NCBI GenBank assembly: GCA_030762935.1
Contig: CM060883.1
Location: 96,608,001 to 96,672,000 of the forward strand
DNA length: 64,000 nt
Reading direction: 5' to 3'
Source of the DNA: Hymenopus coronatus
Taxonomy: Eukaryota > Arthropoda > Insecta > Mantodea > Hymenopodidae
Below, piece after piece: positions 1 through 8,829 of this stretch. The position numbers and the translations under genes were made by a program. Position 1 is the first letter of the stretch; every line of letters begins with the position of its first letter. The notes under the pieces are model-generated. The model did no database searches and had not been told where the DNA came from. It saw only the letters and a program-made list of their open reading frames with translations.

Positions 1-2
1 TT

Positions 3-1445
3 AGCTATGGCTGGTGAGAGAGGAGAGCCCATAGCTACTCCATCTGTTTGCTCGTAATATTGTTGTCCGCGGTAAAGAAAGTAGGTCGACGTGAGCGTGT
101 GCTTGAATAATGCAATGACCTGCTGGGTGAAGTGCGGTTCTAGGAGCTGGAGAGAGTCTAGCAGCGGGACCCTGGTGAACAGAGACACCACATCAAAACT
201 GACCAGTAAATCACTCGGTTTCACCCTTAATGTCTGAATCGTCTTTACGAATGTTGACGAGTTGACCACATGATGAGAGCAGGTTCCTATCAATGGCTGC
301 AGCAACTTGGTGAGGTGTTTTGCAAGGTTGTAAGTGGGGCTCCCAATAGCGCTGACGATTGGCCGAAGTGGCACACCCTCCTTGTGCACCTTGGGCAAGC
401 CATATAGTCTCGGAGGAACAGCTGCAGGTGTGGTTAGAGCCTTGATGGTTTCAGCGGGAAATTGTGTCTTCCTCAGAAGAGCTGAAGTTTTCTTAACGAT
501 GGCTGCCGTAGGGTCACGTTTTAGTGGCCGATATGCTGGGTCCTGTAGCAATTGTGAAATTTTGTTATTGTAGTCCTCACAGGAAAGAACCACTGCAGCG
601 TTTCCCTTGTCCGCTGGTAGAATGAGTACATTCTCGTCGTCTCGTAGAGATTTCAGGGTTGTTCTTTCTTCTTTGGTGATGTTGGATTTTGGCGGAGCTG
701 CTTTCTTTATTGCAAGCACTGTTTCCTGCCTGATGTCATCTGCAATTTCTTTAGGCAATGTTTGAATTGCCTGTTCTACCCCGCTGACGATGTCGATCAC
801 AGGAATTTTCCGTGGAGCCGGTGCGAAGTTCAACCCCTTCGCTAGTACTGCGATCGAGTCCGAGTCCAGTTCCTTGTCTGACAAGTTGATGACGACTCGA
901 TGATGCTCTAATGTTGCTGGGGGATCTTGTGTTACGGCTAGGCACGCAAACTTCCTGGTTTGCCTGGACGTTGATTTTGATAGCTGTAAGTCTGCGCGTG
1001 CTGTTGTCGAAGCATCGATCCAATCCCAATCCGATGGCGCAACGCGCGAAGCAATATCCAGGTGTAGGGCCAATAGGTCCCGGTCAATTTTATCCAAAAC
1101 ATATCGTGCATAATGCAGTCTCTCTCTTACCAGTGTCATGCTGGTGCGTCGAAGGATCCTCTCCACTGTCTTGTTGTGGACTGGGTATCGTAAAGTGGCG
1201 AATCGTGGAACCACGTTCCGGTCTCTGCATCTCATCAGGAAGGCCAGGTTGGCCAGCTGATTGGCCTTCTTCAAACGTAGCTCTTCAAACTGACGAATAC
1301 TGTGGTAGACTGCCTCCCCGTAGAGGTGTGTGAACCATGACTTGAAGCTTTCCTGGCGGCGGTATGAAAATAACTTTTCTCGGGCTATCAGCCAGGTGAA
1401 TTCTGGACTAATTTCCAAGCTTTCAAGAGCTAACGTCGCTCTCAT
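3..1445 (-). CDS. PLE polyprotein, N-terminal and RT region, partial, open to the window edge
   Basis: I read 481 consecutive sense codons from ATG 1445 to the left edge, with no stop. The product would be a PLE reverse transcriptase (copying RNA into DNA at target sites) with a C-terminal GIY-YIG nuclease outside the window. The first ~35 residues (FTWLIAREKLFSYRRQESF) are encoded inside the pLTR. A helical N-terminal region of about 165 residues follows that copy B lacks. Visible RT motifs are LPADKGNAAVV, YGLPKVHKEG..LRPIVSAIGSPTYNLAKHL (motif split here), LVSFDVVSLF with the first catalytic Asp, and AMGSPLSPAIA at the edge. The YVDD box lies beyond the window. The start at 1445 is the first in-frame ATG after the TATA-like box at 1480-1488 and falls inside a hammerhead-like motif. 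An ATG at 1338 is in another frame. The long open frame contrasts with broken copies B to E. Confidence 0.8.
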   Translation of the reverse strand, partial: MRATLALESLEISPEFTWLIAREKLFSYRRQESFKSWFTHLYGEAVYHSIRQFEELRLKKANQLANLAFLMRCRDRNVVPRFATLRYPVHNKTVERILRRTSMTLVRERLHYARYVLDKIDRDLLALHLDIASRVAPSDWDWIDASTTARADLQLSKSTSRQTRKFACLAVTQDPPATLEHHRVVINLSDKELDSDSIAVLAKGLNFAPAPRKIPVIDIVSGVEQAIQTLPKEIADDIRQETVLAIKKAAPPKSNITKEERTTLKSLRDDENVLILPADKGNAAVVLSCEDYNNKISQLLQDPAYRPLKRDPTAAIVKKTSALLRKTQFPAETIKALTTPAAVPPRLYGLPKVHKEGVPLRPIVSAIGSPTYNLAKHLTKLLQPLIGTCSHHVVNSSTFVKTIQTLRVKPSDLLVSFDVVSLFTRVPLLDSLQLLEPHFTQQVIALFKHTLTSTYFLYRGQQYYEQTDGVAMGSPLSPAIA

Positions 1446-1519
1446 CTTCAGGGAATGATTTAGAGACTCCGGGTACGCCTTATATATAGTAGTCTGGTGG
1501 GGGGACCGGCCAGATGCCG
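1330..1519 (-). repeat. 5' pLTR of PLE copy A with TATA-like box
   Basis: This 190-bp segment matches 3597-3789 (the 3' pLTR of copy B) with scattered substitutions, so it is the terminal repeat of this PLE family. In minus-strand order it holds a GGCCGGTCCCCCCACC block, a TATATATAA-like box at 1480-1488, a CTGAAGA hammerhead-type box at 1451-1445, and the ORF start. Promoter function is inferred from the TATA-like box and from its position just before the ORF. Confidence 0.7.
1406..1451 (-). ncRNA. hammerhead-ribozyme-like motif in PLE pLTR
   Basis: On the minus strand CTGAAGA (1451-1445) is followed by a 7-bp helix UGAGAGC/GCUCUUG (with two G-U pairs) around a 7-nt loop, then GAAA and, 12 nt later, GUC at 1408-1406. 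This is the order of a hammerhead core (CUGANGA, stem II, GAAA, stem III, UH). Stem III is not convincing, so the motif may be degenerate. PLE pLTRs are known to carry hammerheads. The copy at 3671 has TTC where this one has GTC. Confidence 0.4.
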
Positions 1520-1521
1520 CT

Positions 1522-3564
1522 CTGCGCGCCTAGCCGTAACACAAGATCCCCCAGCAACATTAGAGCATCATCGAGTCGTCATCAACTTGTCAGACAAGGA
1601 ACTGGACTCGGACTCGATCGCAGTACTAGCGAAGGGGTTGAACTTCGCACCGGCTCCACGGAAAATTCCTGTGATCGACATCGTCAGCGGGGTAGAACAG
1701 GCAATTCAAACATTGCCTAAAGAAATTGCAGATGACATCAGGCAGGAAACAGTGCTTGCAATAAAGAAAGCAGCTCCGCCAAAATCCAACATCACCAAAG
1801 AGGAAAGAACAACCCTGAAATCTCTACGAGACGACGAGAATGTACTCATTCTACCAGCGGACAAGGGAAACGCTGCAGTGGTTCTTTCCTGTGAGGACTA
1901 CAATAACAAAATTTCACAATTGCTACAGGACCCAGCATATCGGCCACTAAAACGTGACCCTACGGCAGCCATCGTTAAGAAAACTTCAGCTCTTCTGAGG
2001 AAGACACAATTTCCCGCTGAAACCATCAAGGCTCTAACCACACCTGCAGCTGTTCCTCCGAGACTATATGGCTTGCCCAAGGTGCACAAGGAGGGTGTGC
2101 CACTTCGGCCAATCGTCAGCGCTATTGGGAGCCCCACTTACAACCTTGCAAAACACCTCACCAAGTTGCTGCAGCCATTGATAGGAACCTGCTCTCATCA
2201 TGTGGTCAACTCGTCAACATTCGTAAAGACGATTCAGACATTAAGGGTGAAACCGAGTGATTTACTGGTCAGTTTTGATGTGGTGTCTCTGTTCACCAGG
2301 GTCCCGCTGCTAGACTCTCTCCAGCTCCTAGAACCGCACTTCACCCAGCAGGTCATTGCATTATTCAAGCACACGCTCACGTCGACCTACTTTCTTTACC
2401 GCGGACAACAATATTACGAGCAAACAGATGGAGTAGCTATGGGCTCTCCTCTCTCACCAGCCATAGCTAATTTTTACATGGAAGCATTTGAGCATCGCAA
2501 CTCTAAAACCGGCTGCCTTCTACAGATACGTGGACGGCACCTTCGTCATCTGGCCTCACGGGGAAGACACGCTACAGGACTTCTTGAACCATCTAAACAG
2601 TCAGCATCCAAACATCAAGTTTACTATGGAAATTGAACAGGAAGGGAAGTTACCATTCCTGGACATATTAATACGCCGAAAGCCCGATGGTTCCCTGGGC
2701 CATAGTGTGTACCGGAAGCCCACACATACCGATCTATATTTAAACGCAAACAGTTGCCACCACCCAGCTCAGCGAAACACAGTTCTATCGACGCTTGCAC
2801 ACAGAGCAGTAGCCATCTCAGACAGTGAAAACCTCGCTAAAGAATTTCAGTATCTCAGAACCAGCCTAGAGAAAAATGGATATAGCAAGAGCAGCATCAA
2901 CAGGGCACTAAAACGGGCCGCTGTCAGTACAAACTGTGCACAGCGTAATGCATCCCAGCTAGATGAGTCACAAGACACGAAGAAACAACGTAAAGCCTAC
3001 CTCCCATATACAGGTCATTTGTCTGGTAAACTGAGTAGAATTATGGGCAAATACAACATCAAGACTATACACAAGCCACCCAATAAAATTCGAAATATGT
3101 TAAGACAGGACAAAGACTCCCTCGGCCTCAAGACTCCTGGGGTATACCGCATTCCATGTGAATGTGGTAGAGCCTACATCAGACAGACGGGGAGAACGAT
3201 TGAACAAAGATGCAAAGAGCATGAGAGCTACATCCGCCTGATGTACCCAGAAAAATCTGGTCTTGCGGAGCACTGCATCCAAGAAGGACACAGACCGAGA
3301 CTGGGCGACACAACCACCATGTTTAAGTCTTCAAGCTATTGGGACCGCTCCATCAAAGAAGCCATAGCTATTAAATACGAAGAAAATAACATCAACAGAG
3401 ACAGCGGCTTGCAGGTGAATGGCATTTGGAGTTCGGTGCTCAGCAAACACTCGCAAAGATTTGTGAAACTGCCAAAAGCTAGCCCTAGTTTTAATACAGG
3501 CTCACATCTGGCAACGGGCCAATCAGAGCAGTCCGTCCCGGCAACGGAGACCATTGGTTCCTAG
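1522..3564 (+). pseudogene. broken PLE reverse transcriptase / GIY-YIG endonuclease
   Basis: RT motifs run in order: PADKGNAAVV, YGLPKVHKEG, LVSFDVVSLF, AMGSPLSPAIANFYME, then FYRYVDGTFVIWP. A frameshift near 2485-2495 separates MEAFEHRN in one frame from IATLKPAAFYRYV in the next. The catalytic YVDD box reads YVDG (about 2519-2530), losing its second Asp. The C-terminal GIY-YIG nuclease (about 3140-3300) reads GVYRIPCECGRAYIRQTGRT, so the YIG glycine is Arg. The remaining conserved pattern (R....RCKEH and GLAEHC..EGH) is intact. Three independent lesions mean this copy is dead. Start coordinates are approximate because the 5' end is missing. Confidence 0.85.
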
Positions 3565-3596
3565 TCAACGCCTCCCATGCTGGACCCGGGCCAATC

Positions 3597-3789
3597 ACAG
3601 AGCGGCATCTGGCCGGTCCCCCCACCGGACTACTATATATAAGGCGTACCCAGAGTCCCTACATCATTCCCTGAAGATGAGAGCGACGTTAGCTCTTGAA
3701 AGCTTGGAAATTATTCCAGAATTCACCTGGCTGATAGCCCGAGAAAAGCTATTTTCATACCGCCGCCAGGAAAGCTTCAAGTCATGGTT
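3597..3789 (+). repeat. 3' pLTR of PLE copy B
   Basis: This is the same terminal sequence as 1519-1330 in reverse, here following the stop codon at 3564. It contains TATATATAA at 3634-3642 and the hammerhead-like CTGAAGA at 3671-3677 with its helix to 3698, followed by GAAA. It ends with the pLTR-encoded peptide region FTWLIAREKLFSYRRQESF at about 3720-3780. In copy A that peptide is the start of the ORF; here it is a non-coding 3' end. Confidence 0.7.
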
Positions 3790-3790
3790 T

Positions 3791-4163
3791 TAAAATACTT
3801 ATACTTTTGTCAAATGGGAATTTGTCAACTCCTGTCTGTACAAATAAAGGTACTTCAATCACATAGCAGCCAGCTTTTAAAAGATTTTACTATCAATTTA
3901 GCCTATTGTACTGCCTTATTTCCTTCTACTTTTAAGGAAGCAGCTAATAAGGCCCTTTCTGCTAATGTTTTCTCTATTAGCACTAAGTAAATGAAATAAG
4001 TATTTTAAGAATAATTTATTGCAGAGATGTAGAGAAAGTCATGTGAATAGAACACATTGAGATTTTTTTCCCATAGAAAAGACAAGTTGATGACTGGTGT
4101 TCACTGTTTTTGTCACATGTTGAAGAGCATGAGCTTTACAAGTGAGGATAAAACACTTAACGT
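3791..4163. other. AT-rich spacer, nothing recognised
   Basis: Between the 3' pLTR of copy B and the hAT-like end at 4164 I see only AT-rich sequence with short stop-bounded frames and no repeat or protein match that I recognise. Confidence 0.5.
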
Positions 4164-4640
4164 CAGGGCCGGATGTAAATATTTTGCTGCCCCTAGGCAG
4201 TGCTAAAGCTTTCCACCCCCAATTTTCACTAAACAATATTAACAGCTATTATACAGGTTATTATGTACTTAAATTAGTTTTAAATTAAACAACATTAAAT
4301 GCAAGTTGCAATTCAAAACAAAATAAATTATTTGAAATAAAAATACATGTATCTTACTTGTAAATTATAACAATTTCCTTTGTACTTTCTTCATAGAGAA
4401 AGCATTGATGATGTCATCAAAATTAATCTGATAAAGCACTTCAGACTCAATGTGAAGAATTGCCATAGCGTTTAGTTTTTGTTGGCATGTTGTTGAACGA
4501 AGAATGTTTTTAACTCTCTTGAACACTGAAATGATCTCTCTGCTAAACAATTTGCTATAGATGTACACAGCACTACACCAACATTAGGATAAATATCCAA
4601 GAGCATCTTCAATTTTTTCTTTTGTTGAGCAATGTTTAGA
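4164..4640 (-). pseudogene. hAT transposase C-terminus with 3' terminal repeat remnant
   Basis: The minus strand encodes the C-terminal dimerisation region of an hAT transposase (cut-and-paste DNA transposon). One frame reads YPNVGVVLCTSIANCLAERS and, after a frameshift, another reads SVFKRVKNILRSTTCQQKLN, then AMAILHIESEVLYQINFDDI and a Lys/Arg-rich end near 4378. The order (S..K.IK..LRST..Q.RLN.LA.L.IE...) is the hATC signature. About 200 bp downstream the sequence CAGGGCCGGATGTAAAT at 4164 resembles the CAGGGCCGG terminal repeat of many hAT elements and would be the 3' end. No opposite terminal repeat was found, and the catalytic N-terminal half is not recognisable. Confidence 0.6.
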
Positions 4641-5800
4641 AAGAAACTGTCTAACTTGTTACACTACCCATTTTTTCCTTGCTTTACTTTATGAGCAACT
4701 TTTAATGTGATTCAGTTTCACTCATTTGGAAGTTGTGATTTACAAAACGAGTATTTACAATTTCTTATATCTTCTGTGTTTACAATCGATCATTATCCAA
4801 GTTCATTGAATACTAAAATATAGTCTTTAACAGTTTGAAACATATTGAAACATTCATTGTTGAAACGAAACTGATTTCTGAAAGGCTGGCTGTGATTTAT
4901 TTTTAAGCCATTGACGATATAGGCATATATTGAAAATGTAATTGAGCTGTTTTAATCGTGATAAACAATAAACATACATCCTATTTGATTTTCAACAAGG
5001 CATTGTTGTTTATACAGGCAGTTTCCTCCCTGCCCCTTCTACATGTTTTGCAATAAAATTACGCAGCTGCAGTCTCTGCTTTTAGTCTATGACAATATGA
5101 TAAAACAATATTCGTTCTTCCACAAGTTGTACAAGATCAAACTTCAGAAAAAATTTGTCAACATTTTTTAAAAAGAAACCTTACAGTAAAAAAAAAAGGC
5201 GAACAGAAAGACAGAAATTGCTACCCTAGACAACTGCCCAAATCTGTCATTGCTTTAAGTGCAATAGTGGTCTTTGCACTGCCTTATGAATAAATGAACT
5301 CCTTCTTCCTGGACACCTGGCTATAACACTTTAAGACCATTGTTGACAAATTGACCAATAGTGGGGGAGTTTGTGAGGTCTAATAGTTTGCTTGTAATTA
5401 GAAATGGCTTAGGTGGACATTAAACTTGCCAATAATTCAATTTGTGACATACCGTCCCAACAAGTCAGAAATCATTATAAAAGAAGTGTTTCTCTTCTAA
5501 TGGTCACCAAATTTCTTCATAGCTATTGCTAAGGTATTCCTTCAAAATGTGGACTTCTCAGCAACTTGACAGTTGCAATATTTCTCCAGATAGGCATGAT
5601 ACTGTGACACTTGAATTTTGTTCCAATGAATATCATTGCTTGAAAATCTCTTTGAAAACTCATTACTGTAGAATCCTGCTGCATTCAAGTCAAGAAAACT
5701 TTTTTTTTTGCTTGTAGTTGTTTATTTTTTGCATGAAGTGCATTTCAGACATATAGTTCTAATTCAGAGTTCATAGAACACTCAATTGTATCACACACTT
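4641..5800. other. AT-rich region, no gene recognised
   Basis: AT-rich sequence with only short stop-bounded frames. Part of it could be decayed hAT internal sequence because it lies upstream of the transposase C-terminus on the minus strand, but I could not recognise further motifs. Confidence 0.4.
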
Positions 5801-5839
5801 TACCATCAGTGGTAAATGTTTCATCAATGGTTATCTCAT

Positions 5840-5950
5840 GACTGATGTTTTGCAGATAATCCTTAACAGATGGGAACAATAGCCTGTTCCCAAAACACAT
5901 CCAAGCAAGTGAATTTTCAATGATGTAGTGTTACCATTTGTCAATTCACT
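5840..5950 (+). repeat. left pLTR-like repeat of PLE C with ribozyme-like hairpin
   Basis: This segment matches 8830-8940 in direct orientation. It contains a perfect 7-bp helix GGGAACA/TGTTCCC with a 6-nt loop (about 5872-5891), followed by AAAACACATCCAAGCAAG. The right copy has GATACATGTCCAAGCAAG at that place, which fits the GAAAC..GUC part of a hammerhead. The CUGANGA box is not intact in either copy. Confidence 0.5.
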
Positions 5951-7140
5951 TATTATCTGACTACTTATCACAGTTACTAGCTTCTATTCCCTCAAATCAG
6001 TGAATATTCAGACCCACAAGTCTAAAAGGAAGCTTTGTTTACATATCGCTCCGACCACCTGCTACCAGAGAAATGGAGCAAAGAACAAAGATACAAAATT
6101 TCAATCATAGCTTTGACAGAATAAAACAAGATTTAAAACTTTATGAAAAACTGGAAATCCAAAAGAAAAATACGACCCTAATATAAGATTTCTGGACCTT
6201 TGCTTAAAGCATAAACTAACAGCAGTTTTGTTAGAAAATACAACAGTGTTAAACACCAAACAGTAACATACAAGAAAGTAATTCAGATTGGAAAGAACAA
6301 ACATTACACACAGTTATAAGATCTTAATCTCAGAATCTACGAGTTACATATGTCATTACCGAATATTTTAGGACAAACCTTGCGGATTAATTTCCAATCA
6401 AATTTTCTGACGATTTTAAGAAAGAAAATGATCAACAAAACCAGAAAACAAACTAAATAGCCCAATGTTCAAACAAAAAAAAAAGTCCATAGAATACCAG
6501 AAAAAGCCCCCAAAACACAACCAAAATCAAGATACATGCCAAAACAAAGAAAGACAGAGATCCACCAACAGTGAACCTCTCTTAAAAACTTGTGTCAGCT
6601 TCACCAAAGCAACAGATGACTTAGTTGCCGATGCTCAATTAGCTACAAGTCACCTTCCAAATAATCAAAAAAGTATACTAAAATTCCAGTGGGAGTCGTA
6701 TCGGACCAAAAACACCACAGTGTACCAAACAAATGTGTCATAAAATCAGATAAAGGGAGCACTTTAGTGACCTTGAACAAAAATGATTATGTAACCAGAG
6801 CTGAATACTACTGCAAAACCCAGAATACATTAAAATAGATGGTACCGCATTAAAAACATGCATCAAAACTCTCCAGAACACACTGACAGAAACTAACCAT
6901 TAATAACAGCTGATAAATCATATCAGAACAGATTTTCCCATTATACCCAGATTATATGCACTACCAAAAATCCACAAAGCAGGTAATAAAATGGGACCCA
7001 TAGTGGATAACATAAACTCTCCTACATATAAACTAGCTAAATGGCTGTCAAAAACATTCAACTCTTTAACAACAATGTTAATGAAAGGGTATTTTGGAAC
7101 AGTGATACATATCAATAGAATATTTTTGAGTTGGGTTTGT

Positions 7141-7294
7141 AACATTTAAGTATCACTTAAGTACACAGTTTTTCCAGACTGGTTTCGAAGCCTTGTGGGC
7201 ATCATTGGAAACCAGTTGGAAACCATCGACAATGATGCCCACATGACTTCGTAACTAGTCTGGAAAAACTATACGTAAGTGATACTTAGGTGTT
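7141..7294. repeat. 154-bp palindrome inserted in PLE C
   Basis: Arms of about 67 bp (7141-7207 and 7230-7294) are reverse complements with a few mismatches and an A-rich 22-bp centre. The PLE reading frame upstream (LAKWLSKTFN) and downstream (LKNFIELT...LFDIAALFPS) is split by the insertion. The minus strand of the left arm contains CGAAACCAGTC after a GCC/GGC mini-helix, resembling the 3' half of a hammerhead core, so it may be a PLE pLTR foldback like 7800-7995. An imperfect duplication near 7058-7070 and 7302-7314 (CAACTCTTTAAC / CAATTCTCTTTACC) may be its target site. Confidence 0.55.
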
Positions 7295-7799
7295 AGAAAG
7301 CCAATTCTCTTTACCTAATGTCCAAAGTCTCAGCTTAAAAAACTTTATAGAATTAACCAGATAACTGTCAAAGATTAACATTGTACCTACAGAAATGATG
7401 ATATTATTTGATATTGCTGCATTGTTTCCTAGTATACCAACAGAAGAACTATTGCAACTCCTAGAATATTGGCTACAAAATATTGGTTAAAAATCACGGG
7501 ATACCCAGCGCACAAACCGAAGACTATGTAAAGATAACTAAGCTATGCTTGGACCACAAAAACATTTCTCTTTCCAATTAAAAATCTTCAAACAAATCAC
7601 TGGACTAACCATAGGCAGCCCCCTATCACATTTCTTAGCAGAATTATGCACGAGTCATTTTGAGTGCTAAATCACAAAAGAGCTTCCCACAACTGTTCAA
7701 AACTTGGTACAGATATGTAGATGATATTTTTGCCATTGTTCCAATAGAACTTGCAGAAGATACACTAAAACTGCTAAATTTACAAAAAAGATCCATGAA

Positions 7800-7995
7800 T
7801 TCAAAATCTTCTCGGGCTTCTAGCCAGGTAAAAACTTGGCTTGACACCAACGTTTCGAAGAAGTACATCTTCCTCGTCTTCAGGGTGAAGATGTACTTCT
7901 TCGAAACGTTGGTGTCAAGCCAAATTTTTACCTGGCTAGAAGCCCGAGAAGATTTTGAATTAACACGTCGCCAGGAAAGCTTTAGTTCTTATTTT
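7800..7995. mobile_element. 196-bp palindromic PLE-derived insertion with 12-bp TSD
   Basis: The 12-bp sequence AAGATCCATGAA occurs at 7788-7799 and again at 7996-8007, bracketing a 196-bp insert within the RT frame of PLE C. The insert is mostly a hairpin: about 75-bp arms (7798-7872 and 7887-7961, coordinate sum 15759) around a 14-nt centre, with one mismatch noted. The arms encode FTWLEAREDFE, and the right flank continues TRRQESF. This is clearly the counterpart of FTWLIAREKLFSYRRQESF in the pLTR of PLE A/B. The insert is therefore two inverted PLE pLTR starts with almost no internal element, integrated as a unit. Confidence 0.75.
7843..7883 (-). ncRNA. hammerhead ribozyme core in the hairpin insert
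   Basis: Read on the minus strand from 7883: CTGAAGA, then an 8-bp stem II CGAGGAAG/CUUCUUCG (one G-U) closed by AUGUA, then AAAC, a 6-nt loop GUUGGU, and GUC at 7845-7843. This gives all conserved boxes in order: CUGANGA, stem II ending in G, AAA, a 2-bp stem III (A-U, C-G) and UC at the cleavage position. Tiny stem III helices are typical of hammerheads in PLE pLTRs. A stem I partner upstream of CTGAAGA is not obvious, so cleavage may need a dimer or tandem context. Confidence 0.6.
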
Positions 7996-8829
7996 AAGAT
8001 CCATGAAATTCACTATGGAAAAAAAAGAAAATGGACCTTATTAAATGCATTAGAAACTAATATAAAATAACTTTTGGCATCTTCAGAAAACCCATTCACA
8101 CAGAAAACTACATAAAAAAAACCAGCTACAATCCTACAAGACACAAACATGTTGTCCTAAATAGCACAAGCCACAGACTGGTACACCTGCCTCTGGAAAA
8201 TGAGCAACACCATACAACTAGCCATCAAAAGGGTTCCAAAAAGCCCTATAGATATAAAGATTAAGAAATTTGAAAGGCAGAAACATATTCAGGAAATAAC
8301 AACACTCCAAAATCCACAAAAACCACAAACATACAGAAAGTTCACTTACTGCCCCTGGGCACACCACAAATTCCAAAAAATCTTCAAAAAGCAAAACATC
8401 AACTTAGGTCCTCAGAATCACCATAGTGTACAAAACTGCTGTGCAACAAAACAAAAGACCCTATCTCTAGAGGAAAGTTAGCTGGAATATACCAAATAGA
8501 TTGTAATCTAGTATACATAGGCAGAACCAAAAGAAATCTGAAAGCAAGACTAAAAGAACACATGAGATGCTTATACCAAAAACAGTTAGACAAATCAGCA
8601 GTAACACATTATTTCTGACCTCAAATCATGACATCACACCCGGCACAAAACTTTTAAGACCAATAAAAACCAGCTATGAATTAGAAACCTGGGAAAAAAA
8701 CTCATATACAAAAACAGAAAGACCACATAATGAATTTTGAATTACCGCTGCCAACTACCCTTAGGAGATTCATCACCCTGTCATCAGAGAGCACATGTAT
8801 AGCTTCCCCTGGACAGGAAACGAAAGCAG

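Larger units (their letters stand above)
1..1521 (-). mobile_element. Penelope-like element copy A, 5' end, runs off left edge
   Basis: This is the 5' part of a Penelope-like retroelement read on the minus strand. It begins near 1519 with the pLTR sequence that recurs at 3597-3789 and continues through the N-terminal region and into the reverse transcriptase core before the window ends. It lies head-to-head with copy B: bases 1-944 are the inverted image of 1527-2470, with paired positions always summing to 2471, so there is no net indel across the arms. The stretches compared differ by single bases only. Unlike copy B, it keeps its full 5' region. Whether the element is complete cannot be judged here. 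Confidence 0.85.
1..2470. repeat. 944-bp inverted repeat (PLE A/B arms)
   Basis: Arms 1-944 and 1527-2470 are reverse complements, with a 582-bp spacer (945-1526) that contains the 5' part of copy A. The constant coordinate sum of 2471, checked at four places, shows no indel difference. The single difference I found in a sampled stretch is AAAGAAGAA versus AAAGAGGAA. Since the window starts inside the arm, the true inverted repeat may be longer. Confidence 0.85.
1520..3790 (+). mobile_element. Penelope-like element copy B, 5'-truncated, inverted to A
   Basis: This plus-strand copy lacks the 5' pLTR and about the first 165 residues. It starts directly at the 5' end of copy A, near CGCGCCTAGCCGTAAC. 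It includes the rest of the RT, the GIY-YIG domain, a stop at 3562-3564, and a 3' pLTR ending near 3789, after which the sequence becomes AT-rich and unrelated. A truncated copy abutting a complete inverted one is a recurrent PLE arrangement. No target-site duplication can be identified because the left end of the pair is outside the window. Confidence 0.85.
6072..8640 (+). pseudogene. decayed PLE reverse transcriptase with GIY-YIG domain
   Basis: Recognisable pieces, in shifting frames, are: an N-terminal Lys-rich segment from ATG 6072; a SDKGSTLVTLNKNDYVTRAE motif near 6750-6810; YALPKIHKAGNKMGPIVDNI and SPTYKLAKWLSKTF at 6950-7060; MILFDIAALFPSIPTEELL near 7395-7455; TGLTIGSPLS-like at 7600-7630; WYRYVDDIFAIVP with an intact YVDD at about 7705-7745; and a nuclease segment GIYQIDCNLVYIGRTKRN at 8480-8545 followed by KARLKEH. 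The GIY-YIG spacing is shorter than in copies D/E. Many stops make it non-functional. Confidence 0.75.

Noticed and set aside
334..573. 79-codon frame present on both arms of the PLE inverted repeat (also 1898-2137 minus)
   Set aside because: Antisense shadow of the RT coding frame of copies A and B.
751..1029. Arg/Ser-rich frame on the minus strand (also 1514-1720 plus)
   Set aside because: Off-frame shadow of the PLE N-terminal region. The real frame is the 481-codon one starting at 1445.
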